Below, one piece after another: positions 8,023 through 19,300 of a DNA stretch of 64,000 bases (its first letter is position 1; every line of letters begins with the position of its first letter). The notes below the pieces were generated by a model that was not told the origin of the DNA, ran no database searches, and saw only the letters and a list, made by a program, of their open reading frames with translations. The translations under genes were made by a program, and so were the position numbers. The stretch is from DASZBX01 sp035943635 (lineage in GTDB: Bacteria > Actinomycetota > Actinomycetes > Streptomycetales > Catenulisporaceae): assembly GCA_035943635.1 (NCBI GenBank), contig DASZBX010000105.1, positions 186,001-250,000 on the forward strand, in the 5' to 3' direction.

Positions 8023-11000
8023 TCAGTCGGTGCTGAAGTAGCCGCTGCAGTCGATGACCAGCTTGATCGTTCCGGAACTCTGATTCAGGATGCTGATCGC
8101 GTTGCTCGTATTGGTAGTGGTGAAGGTCAGGTTGGCGATGTCCTGGCTTGCGATCCAGTTGAGGTTCGAGGTACTGGGGACCGGGGTCAGGCTGCCGGGG
8201 TAGACGATCGCGTCGCCGAAGGACGTCTCCTGCGTCGCGGTGACGATGAGCGCGAGAGTCGGCTGCACGGCGGTGGTGACCGGGGCGACGGCGCCGGCGG
8301 TCAGCGAGAACGTGCCCTCGGCGGCAACGGTCCCGGTGGTGCCGCCGATCCCGGACCGGGTGTCGACCAGGCGGGTCGGGTTGGTGGAGTGGTAGTCCAA
8401 CCCGGTGGTGTCGGTGGTGAAGTAGCCGGTGATGTCGCCGATGACGCCGGTGGTTCCGCCGGCCGCGCCCTGGTTCGCGATGGTGATCGATCCGTTGGCC
8501 GGGTCGATCGCCACGTCGCCGGCCAGCGAGGCCACGCCCGCGCTGCCGTTGTAGGTGAGCGTGGTCATGGTCGGCACCGAGGTCAGCGCCGCGGAGTAGG
8601 CGGCCAGGAAACCGGACCCGGTGCCGTTGATCGCGGTGATGTTGATCGCCACCGCGGTCGCGTTGGACGGCACGCCGTTGCTCCCGGTCACCTGCAGGGT
8701 GAAGGTGGAGTCGGCCGCCATGTTCCCGTTCAGGCCGCCGATGTCGGAGCGGCTGTCCAGGACCCGCGCGGAGGTGCTCAGCGGGTGGTAGGTCTGCCGC
8801 CCGGTCGCGGTCGGGTCGCTGGAGTAGTAGCCGGTGACGTCCAGGATCAGCTGGACGGTGCCGAAGGAGCTGTTGAACAGGTCGATCTTCCCGTCGGTGC
8901 CGACCGGGACGATCTCGGTGCCGGTGACCGTGTTGGTCGGGGAGAAGTTGGTCCCCGAGGCCATCGGCTGCTGGGCGGTGTCCGCGTACGCGGCGACGTA
9001 CCCGTCCTGGGTCGGCGAGGTGACGGTCAGTTCCACCTCCACGGCCGTGATGTGGCTGCTGGGCATCCCGGCGACGCCGGCGATCTGGACCGGCAGAGCG
9101 GAGTTGGCGGGGACGGCCCCGGCGACGCCGCCGGTCATGCCGAGACCGCTGCGGGTGTCCAGGATGCGGGTCGGGGTCGCCAGCGAGTGGTGGTACGACG
9201 GCGCGCTCGGGTTCGGCGCGGGCGGCTGGACCGTGTTCCACAGCTGGACCTGGGCGATCTGCCCGGTGAAGTACCCACTGGGTGCGGACGCGGTCTGGCC
9301 GACGCCGACCTTGAGGACGCCGGTGGCTCCGGTGGCCGGAGCGGTGTGGTCGCCCGAGGCCACCAGGGTATTGTCGACGTAGAGCTGCGTCACCTTGGTC
9401 AGATAGTTGTAGGTCGCGGTGACCTCGGTCCACGCGCCGAGGCTGACGGTGCCCCCGGTGATCGTGTCGTAGGTGGCCGCCGTGCCCGCGCCGGTGTTCA
9501 GGGCGAAGGCCCAGCCGGAGGCGGTCGGGATGACGGTCAGGCCCGAGTCCGCGGAGCCGGACTGGGAGAGGGCGACCCCGCCGAGAACGGTCGGGTCGAC
9601 CCAGGCCGAGAGCGTGAAGCTCTTGGTCAGGTCCAGCGGGCCGGCCGAGGTGGCCAGCGAGCCGGTCGTGCCGTTCAGGGCCGCGTCCGGGCTGAACATG
9701 CTCCCGACGTTCCAGGTGGCGCCGGTCGCGCTCCCGGTCAGCGGCAGCGGGGTCGCGGCGTTGCCGGTGTCGGCGGTGGTGGTGATCGCCGAGCCGCTGT
9801 TGCCGCCGGCCGAGCCCATGTCCTGGAACTGCCAGGCGTGGGTGGCCGTGGTCAGGGTCTGCGGCGAGCCGGCCGGGCTGCTCAGGCCGGTGTCGGTCGA
9901 GTTGGGCGCGACGGTGGCCACGGTCGTGGTCAGGCCGCTGGTGCCGGTGACCCACAGGACCGGGCCGTTGTTCAGGTCCGCCGCCCGCAGGGTCACGGCC
10001 GCGCCGGTGTTCCAGCCGCTGGTGGCGAGGTTGTACTGGTGCGTGCTGGTGAGGACCGTGGAGCCCGGGTACGCCGGGTCGGTGCCCGCGCCGCCGGGCA
10101 GGGTGGCCCCGCCCGCGGTCAGACCGGTCCACAGGTCGAGTGCGCCGGTGGTCTTGTCCCACAGGAACAGGTCGGTGGCGCCGCCGATCTGGGCGCTGGC
10201 CAGGGTCCAGCTGTCCCAGTCCGTGGTGCCGTCGGGGCTGGGGGTGCCGGTCAGGTCGTCGGCGGTGTAGTAGTCGCCGAGGCCGGAAGGACTGTAGAGG
10301 TAGAGGTTGTTGTCCGTGACGGCGAACATGTCGCTGTTCAGCGCGGAGCCGCCGCCGCCGTCGGTGCTGGCGGTGCTGCCCGCGTTGACGACCTGCTGGG
10401 CGTTGACCGAGCCGTCGTTGAAGCTGCCCGCGGCGATCGCGGGCGGGCTCTGGCCGCTGTTGGCCGGGCTGGTCGAGGTGAGGGTGTCGGCGCTGCCGTC
10501 GTTGCACAGGATGGTGGCGCCGCCCGAGGCGGGGTTGTAGTCGAAGATGTCCTGGATGTCGTCGCCGCAGTAGTCGCCGGTCAGGGCCTGGGTGCCGGTC
10601 CAGTCCGAGGCGCTGCCGGTGCTGGACAGGCCTGCGACGCCGATGTTCGCCGGGGTGGCGGCCACGGTCCCGTTCGGAGTCCCGGCCGCGTACCACAGGC
10701 CGGCCGGCATGCCGGTGGCGCCGCCGCCGGGCACGATCAGGTCCGGGGTGCCGTTGCCGTCGAGGTCGCCGTCGGTGGTCGGCGTGGTCGGGAAGGCGGC
10801 GTCCAGGGGGGTGGTGTAGGCCTGCCCGACGTCGCCGCCCGAGCTGACCCCGATCACTGTCAGGGTATTGACCTCTTGGGGGAGCTGGATGCTGAACGTC
10901 GCGTCGCCGGAGCTGGCCGGCGCGACGCTCGGCACGCTCGAGTTCAGCTGGTAGGTGTAGCTGATCGGGATGCTGCTGCCGTCGTCGGCCGGGACGACCG

Positions 11001-12981
11001 AGAACGAGCAGGTGGTGCCGATCGGAACTCGGGCCGAGGAGGTGCACAGCGGGGACCCGGTCGCGGTGACCGTCGGCTGGCCGGGCGCGTTCGGGTTGTA
11101 GGTGAAGGAGCAGGCCGGGCTGTTGGCCGACAGGGTCCCGTCGGTCGTGGACGCGCTCCAGTCGAATGTCGTCGTGGTTCCGCCCGCGGCGCCGTCCAGG
11201 ATGGTCTGGGCGACCGGGAGGGTGGCCGTGGTGTTGCCGCCGCTGACCGTGTTCCCGCTGGTCAGCAGGTTGGTGCTGCTGCCGGACTTGGTCAGCGTGA
11301 ACGAGGTGGTGAGATTGTTGCCGGCCGGGGAGTCGACCGGGGCGTAGAGCGTGATCGAGCCCTTGCCGACCGGGTTGCCGTTGGTGCAGGCGCCGCCGGG
11401 CGATGTGGTCAGCGCGCCGAAGGTGGGCACCAGGTCATAGGTGACCGAGAAGGTGGTGTTGGTTTCGCTGTACTGGCGCCAGGTCAGGTCGTTGGACTCG
11501 TCGGCCGCGCGCAGCCCGATGGTCAGGTTCGAGTGCCCTGCGCTCTGGAAGGCGCTGTTCAGGGCCGTGCCGCTGAAGCCGACGGCCTTGTTGGCGCAGG
11601 TGTTCCCGCCGACCTGGGAGGTGGAGGCGAGCTTGGAGATCCAGGCCGGCTGGGCCATCCAGGTGGTGCTGTTGCTGATGGTCCCGGTCTGGTAGAGGTC
11701 GATCTCCTCGCCGGTGCAGTTCGTCGACCAGTCGTCGAGCAGGCCGACGGTCGAGTTCGTGACCACCGCGCCGGCCGGGACGCCGCTGGTGTTCAGGGTC
11801 AGGAAGCTGCGGGAGACGCTGACCGGGTTGCAGGGGTTCGGGTCGCTGGTGTCGCCGCAGTAGCCGACCTCCATCTGCCCCTTCTGGCCCTTGGAGCTGT
11901 CGGGGTAGGCGCGCGTGCTGTAGTAGCTGTTGACCGAGGTCCAGCTGGAGACGCCGCCGTTGCTCGCGGTCGGGCCCCAGGCCGGGTCGTAGTAGAGCGG
12001 GAAGTCCTGGGCCGGGTCGGCGGCCAGGGAGGCGGGCGCGGTCAGGGTCAGGGTATTGTTCTTCAGCGAGGTGCCCAGGTCGGCGACGTGCGCCTGGCTG
12101 CCGGGCGCGGTGACGCTGGACGGCGCGGTCGGGGTGGCCGGGTGCGCGCCGGCCGGGGTCGCGGCGGCCTGGGTCGGTGAGCTCTGGCCGGGAGCCAGGG
12201 TGTTGGAGTCCCAGGCGCGGGGTGCGGGCGCGGTGAACAGGGCCTGGCCGGCCTTGTCGTCGGCTTCCAGAACGCCGTCGGCGTCGGCCCGGACGGTCAG
12301 GCCGCCGGTGGTGGTCAGGCCCGCGGTGAGTAGCCCGGGCAGCTTCGGGTCGGCGGCCGCCTGCGGGGTGGTGACGACGAAGACGTCGGAGAACCCGCCC
12401 TGCTCGTCGGCCGTGACAACCAGGTTCACGCCGGTCAGGACATCGGCATAGGTGGCGGTGGGGCCGGAGACGGTCGGCGCCGGGAGGGTGGCCGGCAGGG
12501 TCACGGTCAGGGTGCGGCCGCCGGAGTCGAGGGTGGCCAGCCGTCCGTTTCCGCCGCCGGACAGGCGCAGTGCGTCGGTGCTGGCGGCGGGGGAGAGCGA
12601 GCCGTCCTTGTTCACGGCCAGGTTCGCGTCCAGGTCGGTCCAGGTATCCCCGCGCAGGACCCGGGTGGGCAGCAGCGACGAGGAGTAGACGAAACTGCCG
12701 TCGGGCTGCGCGGTGGTCTCGGTCGTCGCGGTGGTCAACGAGTCCACGGCGACGGCCTTGCCGGTCGCCCTGGCCCGTGCGGACGCGGCCAGGGCGGTCA
12801 ACGGGCCCTTCGCCGCTGTGTCAGTGCTCTGTGCGACCGCCGGACCCGACGGCGGCTTGGTCCCCGCGCAGGCCGGCGCGACGCCCGTGACCCCGGCCAA
12901 CAGGCCGGCGCACGCGGTCACCGCCAAGGCTCTGGAAAGGGTCTTCCCTCGTGTGAATACACATACTTGTCTTATGTGCAT
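8023..12981 (-). CDS. Giant secreted LamG / FG-GAP repeat protein
   Basis: About 1652 residues. The ATG at 12981 (MHIRQVCVFTRGKTLSRAL) starts a signal peptide with basic head, hydrophobic core and ACAG cleavage region; GGGGA lies nine bases upstream. After a Thr/Ala-rich region come a DNRLRE-like segment near residues 330-450 (LYYDPAWGP), an FG-GAP/VCBS-like segment near 735-1000 (DGDLDGNGTPDLIVPGGG), a LamG/concanavalin-like domain near 1050-1250 (FTLSAWVDP, IAQVQLWN), and three tandem repeats of about 130 residues each at the C-terminus. The repeats share RI/VLDTRSG, GDV/VDL and a closing GYF/YSTD. I see no catalytic motif or sortase signal. The family suggests surface carbohydrate or matrix binding. 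It is divergent from the RHS gene and shares its 370-base control region. Confidence 0.85.
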   Translation of the reverse strand: MHIRQVCVFTRGKTLSRALAVTACAGLLAGVTGVAPACAGTKPPSGPAVAQSTDTAAKGPLTALAASARARATGKAVAVDSLTTATTETTAQPDGSFVYSSSLLPTRVLRGDTWTDLDANLAVNKDGSLSPAASTDALRLSGGGNGRLATLDSGGRTLTVTLPATLPAPTVSGPTATYADVLTGVNLVVTADEQGGFSDVFVVTTPQAAADPKLPGLLTAGLTTTGGLTVRADADGVLEADDKAGQALFTAPAPRAWDSNTLAPGQSSPTQAAATPAGAHPATPTAPSSVTAPGSQAHVADLGTSLKNNTLTLTAPASLAADPAQDFPLYYDPAWGPTASNGGVSSWTSVNSYYSTRAYPDSSKGQKGQMEVGYCGDTSDPNPCNPVSVSRSFLTLNTSGVPAGAVVTNSTVGLLDDWSTNCTGEEIDLYQTGTISNSTTWMAQPAWISKLASTSQVGGNTCANKAVGFSGTALNSAFQSAGHSNLTIGLRAADESNDLTWRQYSETNTTFSVTYDLVPTFGALTTSPGGACTNGNPVGKGSITLYAPVDSPAGNNLTTSFTLTKSGSSTNLLTSGNTVSGGNTTATLPVAQTILDGAAGGTTTTFDWSASTTDGTLSANSPACSFTYNPNAPGQPTVTATGSPLCTSSARVPIGTTCSFSVVPADDGSSIPISYTYQLNSSVPSVAPASSGDATFSIQLPQEVNTLTVIGVSSGGDVGQAYTTPLDAAFPTTPTTDGDLDGNGTPDLIVPGGGATGMPAGLWYAAGTPNGTVAATPANIGVAGLSSTGSASDWTGTQALTGDYCGDDIQDIFDYNPASGGATILCNDGSADTLTSTSPANSGQSPPAIAAGSFNDGSVNAQQVVNAGSTASTDGGGGSALNSDMFAVTDNNLYLYSPSGLGDYYTADDLTGTPSPDGTTDWDSWTLASAQIGGATDLFLWDKTTGALDLWTGLTAGGATLPGGAGTDPAYPGSTVLTSTHQYNLATSGWNTGAAVTLRAADLNNGPVLWVTGTSGLTTTVATVAPNSTDTGLSSPAGSPQTLTTATHAWQFQDMGSAGGNSGSAITTTADTGNAATPLPLTGSATGATWNVGSMFSPDAALNGTTGSLATSAGPLDLTKSFTLSAWVDPTVLGGVALSQSGSADSGLTVIPTASGWAFALNTGAGTAATYDTITGGTVSLGAWTEVTATYNYLTKVTQLYVDNTLVASGDHTAPATGATGVLKVGVGQTASAPSGYFTGQIAQVQLWNTVQPPAPNPSAPSYHHSLATPTRILDTRSGLGMTGGVAGAVPANSALPVQIAGVAGMPSSHITAVEVELTVTSPTQDGYVAAYADTAQQPMASGTNFSPTNTVTGTEIVPVGTDGKIDLFNSSFGTVQLILDVTGYYSSDPTATGRQTYHPLSTSARVLDSRSDIGGLNGNMAADSTFTLQVTGSNGVPSNATAVAINITAINGTGSGFLAAYSAALTSVPTMTTLTYNGSAGVASLAGDVAIDPANGSITIANQGAAGGTTGVIGDITGYFTTDTTGLDYHSTNPTRLVDTRSGIGGTTGTVAAEGTFSLTAGAVAPVTTAVQPTLALIVTATQETSFGDAIVYPGSLTPVPSTSNLNWIASQDIANLTFTTTNTSNAISILNQSSGTIKLVIDCSGYFSTD

Positions 12982-13353
12982 GACAGACTGATCCCCAATT
13001 CGACGTGTGATGTACCGCTTCTGATATAGCGTTTCCCGTGTGGGGGCGTTACCCCTCGCTTCGGCACGATACCCGCTCCGCCCGGTGGGCGCACCCCATC
13101 GGGATTGGGTAACGGGTGCCATGTTGATGCTGGTGAGGGCCAATCAATATCAGAGATCATCGTTATCTTACCGTTACGATCAAGCCTATTTCGAGGCTCC
13201 GGGGGGCTTGCTAGTGTGACGGACCGAACGGGTAGTAGAGCACTGTCACAATTCGGATGTTTCACGGGAATGCGTCATCTGCGACAGTGGGCAAGCAATT
13301 ATTTGGTTGTTAATTTCAAGTTCATTATCTGTGCATACTGATGGGGTGTGAGT
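12982..13353. promoter_or_regulatory. A/T-rich divergent control region
   Basis: This 372-base gap separates the divergent LamG and RHS genes and is far more A/T-rich than the chromosome around it, especially 13140-13195 and 13290-13340. It must hold promoters in both directions. It contains partial inverted repeats, for example ATCGT/ACGAT around 13157-13181 and CAAGCC/GGCTTG around 13180-13212, but I cannot assign a specific factor. The annotated start of the RHS gene is preceded by GGGG at 13343-13346. Confidence 0.6.
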
Positions 13354-16300
13354 ATGTCAGCGGTATTCTTGGGCCGCATGTCTGCGAAACGCAGACTGGT
13401 ATCGGTCGCAACAGCCATGGCCCTTTCGGTCTCGATGGTGACCTGGTCGGCCGTACCGGCGCAGGCGCAGACCCCGACGGTGCCGGACGCGTCGTCCGGC
13501 ACTCCGTCGACGGTGTTGCCGCCGGTCAAACCGACCTTCGCCAAAGTACCGAACGCGGCCGGGACCTCGGCCAAGGCGACGGCGACCACCTGGCCGGCCG
13601 CGTCCGCCGGCACCGTGACGATCGCCGCGAACGGCGCGAAACCCGCGCCGACCGGAGCGTCGCCGGGCGCCGATAACCAGAACACGACGAAACCCGTCTA
13701 CGCAGGCTCGACCCCGGTGTGGATCGAGCCTGCCAGTGCCACCGCCGGCAGCGGGACCCCGGCGGGCGCAGCGAAGGCGGCGACCGGTGTCGACCCGGCC
13801 GGCAGCCTGACCTCGGTCTCCGTCTCGGTGCTCGCGCACGGCGCGGCCACCGCGGCCGGGATCGACGGCGTGATCGCGACGTTGACCCCGGTCGGCTCGG
13901 GCAGCACCCGGGTCGGACTGAACTACTCCTCCTTCGCCCAGGTCTACGGCGGCAACTACGGCCTGGGCCTGCGGCTCGTCCAGCTGCCGGCCTGCGCGTT
14001 GACGACTCCGGCAGTGGCGGCCTGCCGCGTGCAGACGCCGCTGGCCCAGGGGCAGAACGACGCGTCGTCCCAGCTGGTATCCGGCGTGGTGACCTTCCCG
14101 TCCGCCGCCATCGGTTCGGCCCAGGCCCAAGCGTCCTCGAAGCCCGCCGCGACGGTGATCGCCGCGGTGCCGGCCGACGGTGGATCGGGTTCGGCAGACG
14201 GCGGCGGCCCGGCCGGCCAGTACGGTGCGACCACGCTGAAGGCGGAAGGCTCCTGGGCGGAGGGCGGCGACACCGGCGGCTTCACCTACAGCTATCCGAT
14301 CGCGGTCCCTCCAGCGACCTCGAAACTGGCCCCTGACATCGATCTCTCGTACAACTCCGAGGGTACTGACGGGCAGACCGCCTCGTCCCAGGCGCAGGCG
14401 AACTGGATCGGCGACGGATGGTCGACGGCCGATTCGTACATCGAGCAGTCCTTCGTCTCGTGCAACGACGATCCTGAGGGAACGGTTCTGCCGTCTGCAG
14501 AAGCAACCTATGACGACTGCTATGGCGGTCCGGTGCTCACGCTTTCGCTCAACGGCACGTCGACTTCAATGGTCTGGGATTCGACTCACTCGGTGTGGAA
14601 GGCCCAGGACGACGTCGGAGACGTCATCTCCCAGGTGGGCGGATCGATATTCGGGCCCGGTTCGGATTCGTCCTCGTACTGGAAGGTGACTGAGCGCGAC
14701 GGAAGTACCTACTACTTCGGCATGAACGAACTGCCAGGTTGGACTACCGGGGACGCAACGACCAACTCCGTGGACACGGTGCCCGTCTATTCGGCGAATT
14801 CCGGTGATCCGTGCTACAACTCCGCCGGGTTCACCTCATCTGTGTGTACAGAGGCTTACCGCTGGCACCTGGACTACGTCACGAAGCTGGCCGGAACTCC
14901 GGCCAGCTCTCAGAACGAGGCAATGTCGTACTACTACGACCAGAGCACGAATTATTATGGTGAAGACAAAGGCAAGACCGTCGTCCCGTACACGCGCGAC
15001 AGTCACCTGGACCACATTGATTACGGGTTCACCGACCCGAACGCCTACGGAACGGTGCCGGACAAGATTGCCTTTGTGGCCGGAGACCGGTGTGAGGCGA
15101 GTTCCACCGTCACCTGTGATCCGCTGAACTCCTCAACGTCGGCGAACTGGTCGGACGTGCCGTTCACCGACATCTGCCAGTCCACAGGCACGTGTTCGAA
15201 CTACGGCCCTTCGTTCTTCTCCACGGTCGCCCTGGCGTCGATTACGACGGAACAGTGGAATGGCTCGTCCTACGGGAACATCGATTCCTATGCGTTGGTC
15301 CAGACGATGCCTTCGCCGGGAGACGGCACATCGGCGACGCTCTGGCTCTCGACCATCACCCGCACTGCCGAGGACGCCAGCGCGCAGGGCGGAAGCGTGA
15401 CGATGCCGGCAGTGACGTTCGGTGGTACGCAAATGGCCAACCGAGTCGTCGTGGGCACCGGTCTCCCGGCTCTCAACCGATTCCGGATAACGTCGATCAC
15501 AACGGAGACCGGGTCGGTTATATCCGTCACCTACAGCCAACCGGACCCGTGTTCTGCGACGGCGCTCCCCACACCCTCCTCTAATACGTCCTCGTGCTTC
15601 CCTGAGGAGTGGACTCCGGCCGGATACACCGCCGCGATCACGGACTGGTTCAACGCGTGGGCGGTGAAGTCCGTGGCTTCCTCGGATCCGACCGGCGGCA
15701 GCGCTGGCCAATACTCGGGGTTCACCTACAACGGCGGCGCAGCCTGGCACTTCGACGACAGCGAAATGGTGCAGTCCAAGTATCGCACCTGGGGCCAGTT
15801 CCGCGGCTATGCAAGTGTGGTGACAACCACTGGCCAGGGGGGCGACCCGGTCACACAGTCGCAGACCTGGTACTACCGCGGCATGGACGGCAACTGGCTC
15901 AATACCACCGGCACCAGCGTGCAGTCCGCGACTGTCACCGATACCAACGGGGGCGTCCACCCAGACTCGGACCAACTTGCCGGCCAGGTGCTCGAGAGCG
16001 CGAAATACAACGACGACACCACGAGCGCGACCACTAACATCAGCAATGCGACGATAACGTCCTTCTGGGTATCAGGTGCCACAGCGACGCGCCTGCGCCC
16101 GGCGCAGGGGACTGCGTACGCGGCGCTGCCGCCGTTGACTGCGAACACGACCGCGAGTGTCGAAACCTGGACTACGCAGGCGATTACAGACTCGTCGCCC
16201 ACCACGTGGCGCACCTCTGAGACCGACACGTCGTATGATTCCACAGTCGGCGACGTCGATTTCGGGCTTCAGACGGTGGTGTACAAGCACGGCGACCTCG

Positions 16301-19300
16301 CACTGGAGAACGGCTCCAGCTCTCAGGCGACATGCACTTTGACCACGTATGCGGCAGCGAACACCAGCGAGAATCTGGTTGGCCTGGTCGCAGAAGCACA
16401 GACGGATGACAAGAAGTGCGCCGGAGCGAACCCTGACGGAGCCTCCGTGCCTACGGGTACGCAGATCAACCAGCTCGGTTCACCCACCGGGTTGAATCTG
16501 GCTACAGATGTCATCTCGGACACCCGTACTTTCTACGATGACCCGACGTTCGCCAATCTCACCACGTGGCCGCAGTCCTCGGCGCCGAGTGTGGGGCAAA
16601 GCTCGGTCGTGGAGTCCGCCAACGGTGTCAGCGGTAGTTCGCTGACGTACCAGATCAAGTCCAAGTCCACCTACGACTCCTACGGGCGTCCGCTGGACGT
16701 GTTCGACGGCAACAACAATGAGACCGTCTTCGGCTATACGACGAACTCCTATGGATTGACCACCGGTACCACTGTCACCAACCCGGCCGGTCAGATCTCG
16801 AGTACGACGGTCGACCCGGCGCGGAACCAGACCACTTCGTCTACGGACATCAATGGAGTGGTCACAACGATCTGGTACGACGAGTTGGGCCGCACAATCG
16901 ACGTGTGGCAGGACTCGCGGGCTACGACAGCCAAGGCGAACAGCATATTCACCTACACAGTGTCTGGTACGGCGCCGTCCTCGGTCACGACGCAGACCCT
17001 GACCGACAGCGGTTTGTCGAACCCATACACCGTCTCGGTTACCTTGTATGACGCTTTGGACCGGGTACGGCAGATTCAGACCTCCACGCCGCAAGGTGGC
17101 CGCCTGATTACGGACACCTTCTACGATACGCACGGCTGGAACGTGAAGAGCAACACCAACTACTGGGACCAGACATCCACTCCGACCACCACGTTGGTAA
17201 CGGTGTCGGACAGCACAGTGCCGAACCAGACGCGCACGTCCTATGACGGTCAGGGCCGGGCCACCGTCAGCGCCATCTACGACGACGCCAACTTGTACTC
17301 GACGTCGTACACTCAGTACACCGGAGACGAGACATTGGTTGCGCCTCCGTCCGGTGGAACTGCACAGGCCACAGTTGTCGATGCGCTTGGGCGCACTTCT
17401 GCCTTAGAGCAGTTCACCTCAGCTCCCACGGTAACTACTAGTACTGTCGGCGGCTTCACCATCGCCACGATAAGTGGTGAGACTGCGGCGACAACCCGTA
17501 CTACCAGCTACACCTACAATTCCCAAGGCCGGGCTTACCAGACCATTACGCCTGCGTCTGACACGTATTCGATCACATACAATTTCCTCGGCCAGGTTCA
17601 GTCCACTACGGACCCAGACACTGGCGGCATCGCCAACGAGACCTACGACAACGACGGCAATGTTACGTCGACCACGAACTCGGCTGGTCAGACGGTGTCG
17701 ACGGTCTACGATGCGCTTGGTCGTAAGTTGGATGTCTACGATGCGCCGATTGGTGCTCAACAGACGACCGCAACGTTGGCCGACAGCTACTCGTATGACG
17801 GAGCAGGCATCGTCGGCGGGACTCGGGTGGCGGGGCAGTTGACCGGTGCGACTTCGTACAACGTGGTGACTACCGCTGGGGTGACTACCTCCACGCCGGT
17901 TGAATCCATCAGTCAATCCAGCTTCAACGTCTTCGGAAAGCCGCAATCTACCACCTACACTGTAGACGGCACTGGGTCGCTCGCCGGTTCGTACACATAT
18001 TCTTACGGCTATACGGCGACCCTGGGCGAGCCGACTTACACCACATACCCAGCCGCCGGCGGCTTGCCTTCGGAAACAGTAGCCATCGGTTATGAGCAGT
18101 CCGGACCTTTTTTCCTCCCCGCAAATACATCCGGGGCGAACAATTACACCGACACTATCAAGTACACCGATTTGGGGCAGGTCGCGACTCAGCAGCTTGG
18201 TTATGGCACTGCTCTGGATGCCGTCGTCAACAATACGTACGATCCGACCACTGGCAGGATGACAGATAGCCAGATCATCAATCCGAACGTCACGTCCACG
18301 CCGATTAACGACACCTCGTATTCCTACGACAAGTCCGGACAGATCACCAGCCAGACAGATGTACGCCAGGGCAGTGAAACCGAGACTCAGTGCTACAACT
18401 ACGATCAGCTCGATCGCTTGACCCAGGCATGGACGACTGGGACGGCTGCTTCGTCGTGCAGTACGGCGCCGTCCTCCACTACGGTGGGTGACGGAATTCC
18501 AGGCTCCGCTTACTGGACCAGCTGGGCTTTCGGGCTCGCCAACACCACCGAATCGCAGCCGATCAGCCAGGACCAACACGCATTGACGGCCGGTGGCACG
18601 GATACTCTGACCAGCTACACCTACAACGGCAACAGCACTGGTCAGACCAATACCTTGACCAAGGCTCAAGTCACCGGTGCGTCGAGCTCCACGTCGACTT
18701 ACCAGTACAACCCGCTCGGCCAGACCACGTCCCGCCCGAACAACGCAGGTCAGGTCGAAAGCTTGAGCTGGAGTGGGCAGGGTCAACTTGCGACGGTGGG
18801 TATCTCGGGAACTTCTACCTCCTACCTCTACGGCACGGATGGCAACGTGCTGGAACAGCAGTCACCCACTTCGACCACGCTGTACCTGCCGGACCAAGAC
18901 GTTGTTTTGACTGGGACCAGCACGCTAAGCAATACGCGCTACTACCCGCTGCCTGGTGGTGGAGAGGTCGTACGTACTGCCACCGGATTTACCGGCTACG
19001 CCTACATCCTGCAAGACCTGCAGGGCACGGGTGCCATCCAGTTGACGGCGTCTCTCACGAGCCCGGTGTGGCAACAGGAAACCCCCTATGGTGCACCTCG
19101 AGGTGGAACGGCTGTCGGATGGGCCGATCCGAGGGGCTTCCTCAATAAGGCCCAAGATACGACGGACTCCCTCACGCTCGTCGGTGCCAGGGAATACGAC
19201 ACCGCCGTCGGGGTGTTCATCAATGCCGACTCCGACCTGGAGACCACGGACCCCGAACAGATCGGGGGATACCAATACGCCGGCGACAACCCGGTGTGCA

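Noticed and set aside
7642..12180. A 1512-residue plus-strand frame opposite the LamG protein gene
   Set aside because: Low-complexity Gly/Arg/Val translation without motifs; it overlaps the end of a real methyltransferase gene.
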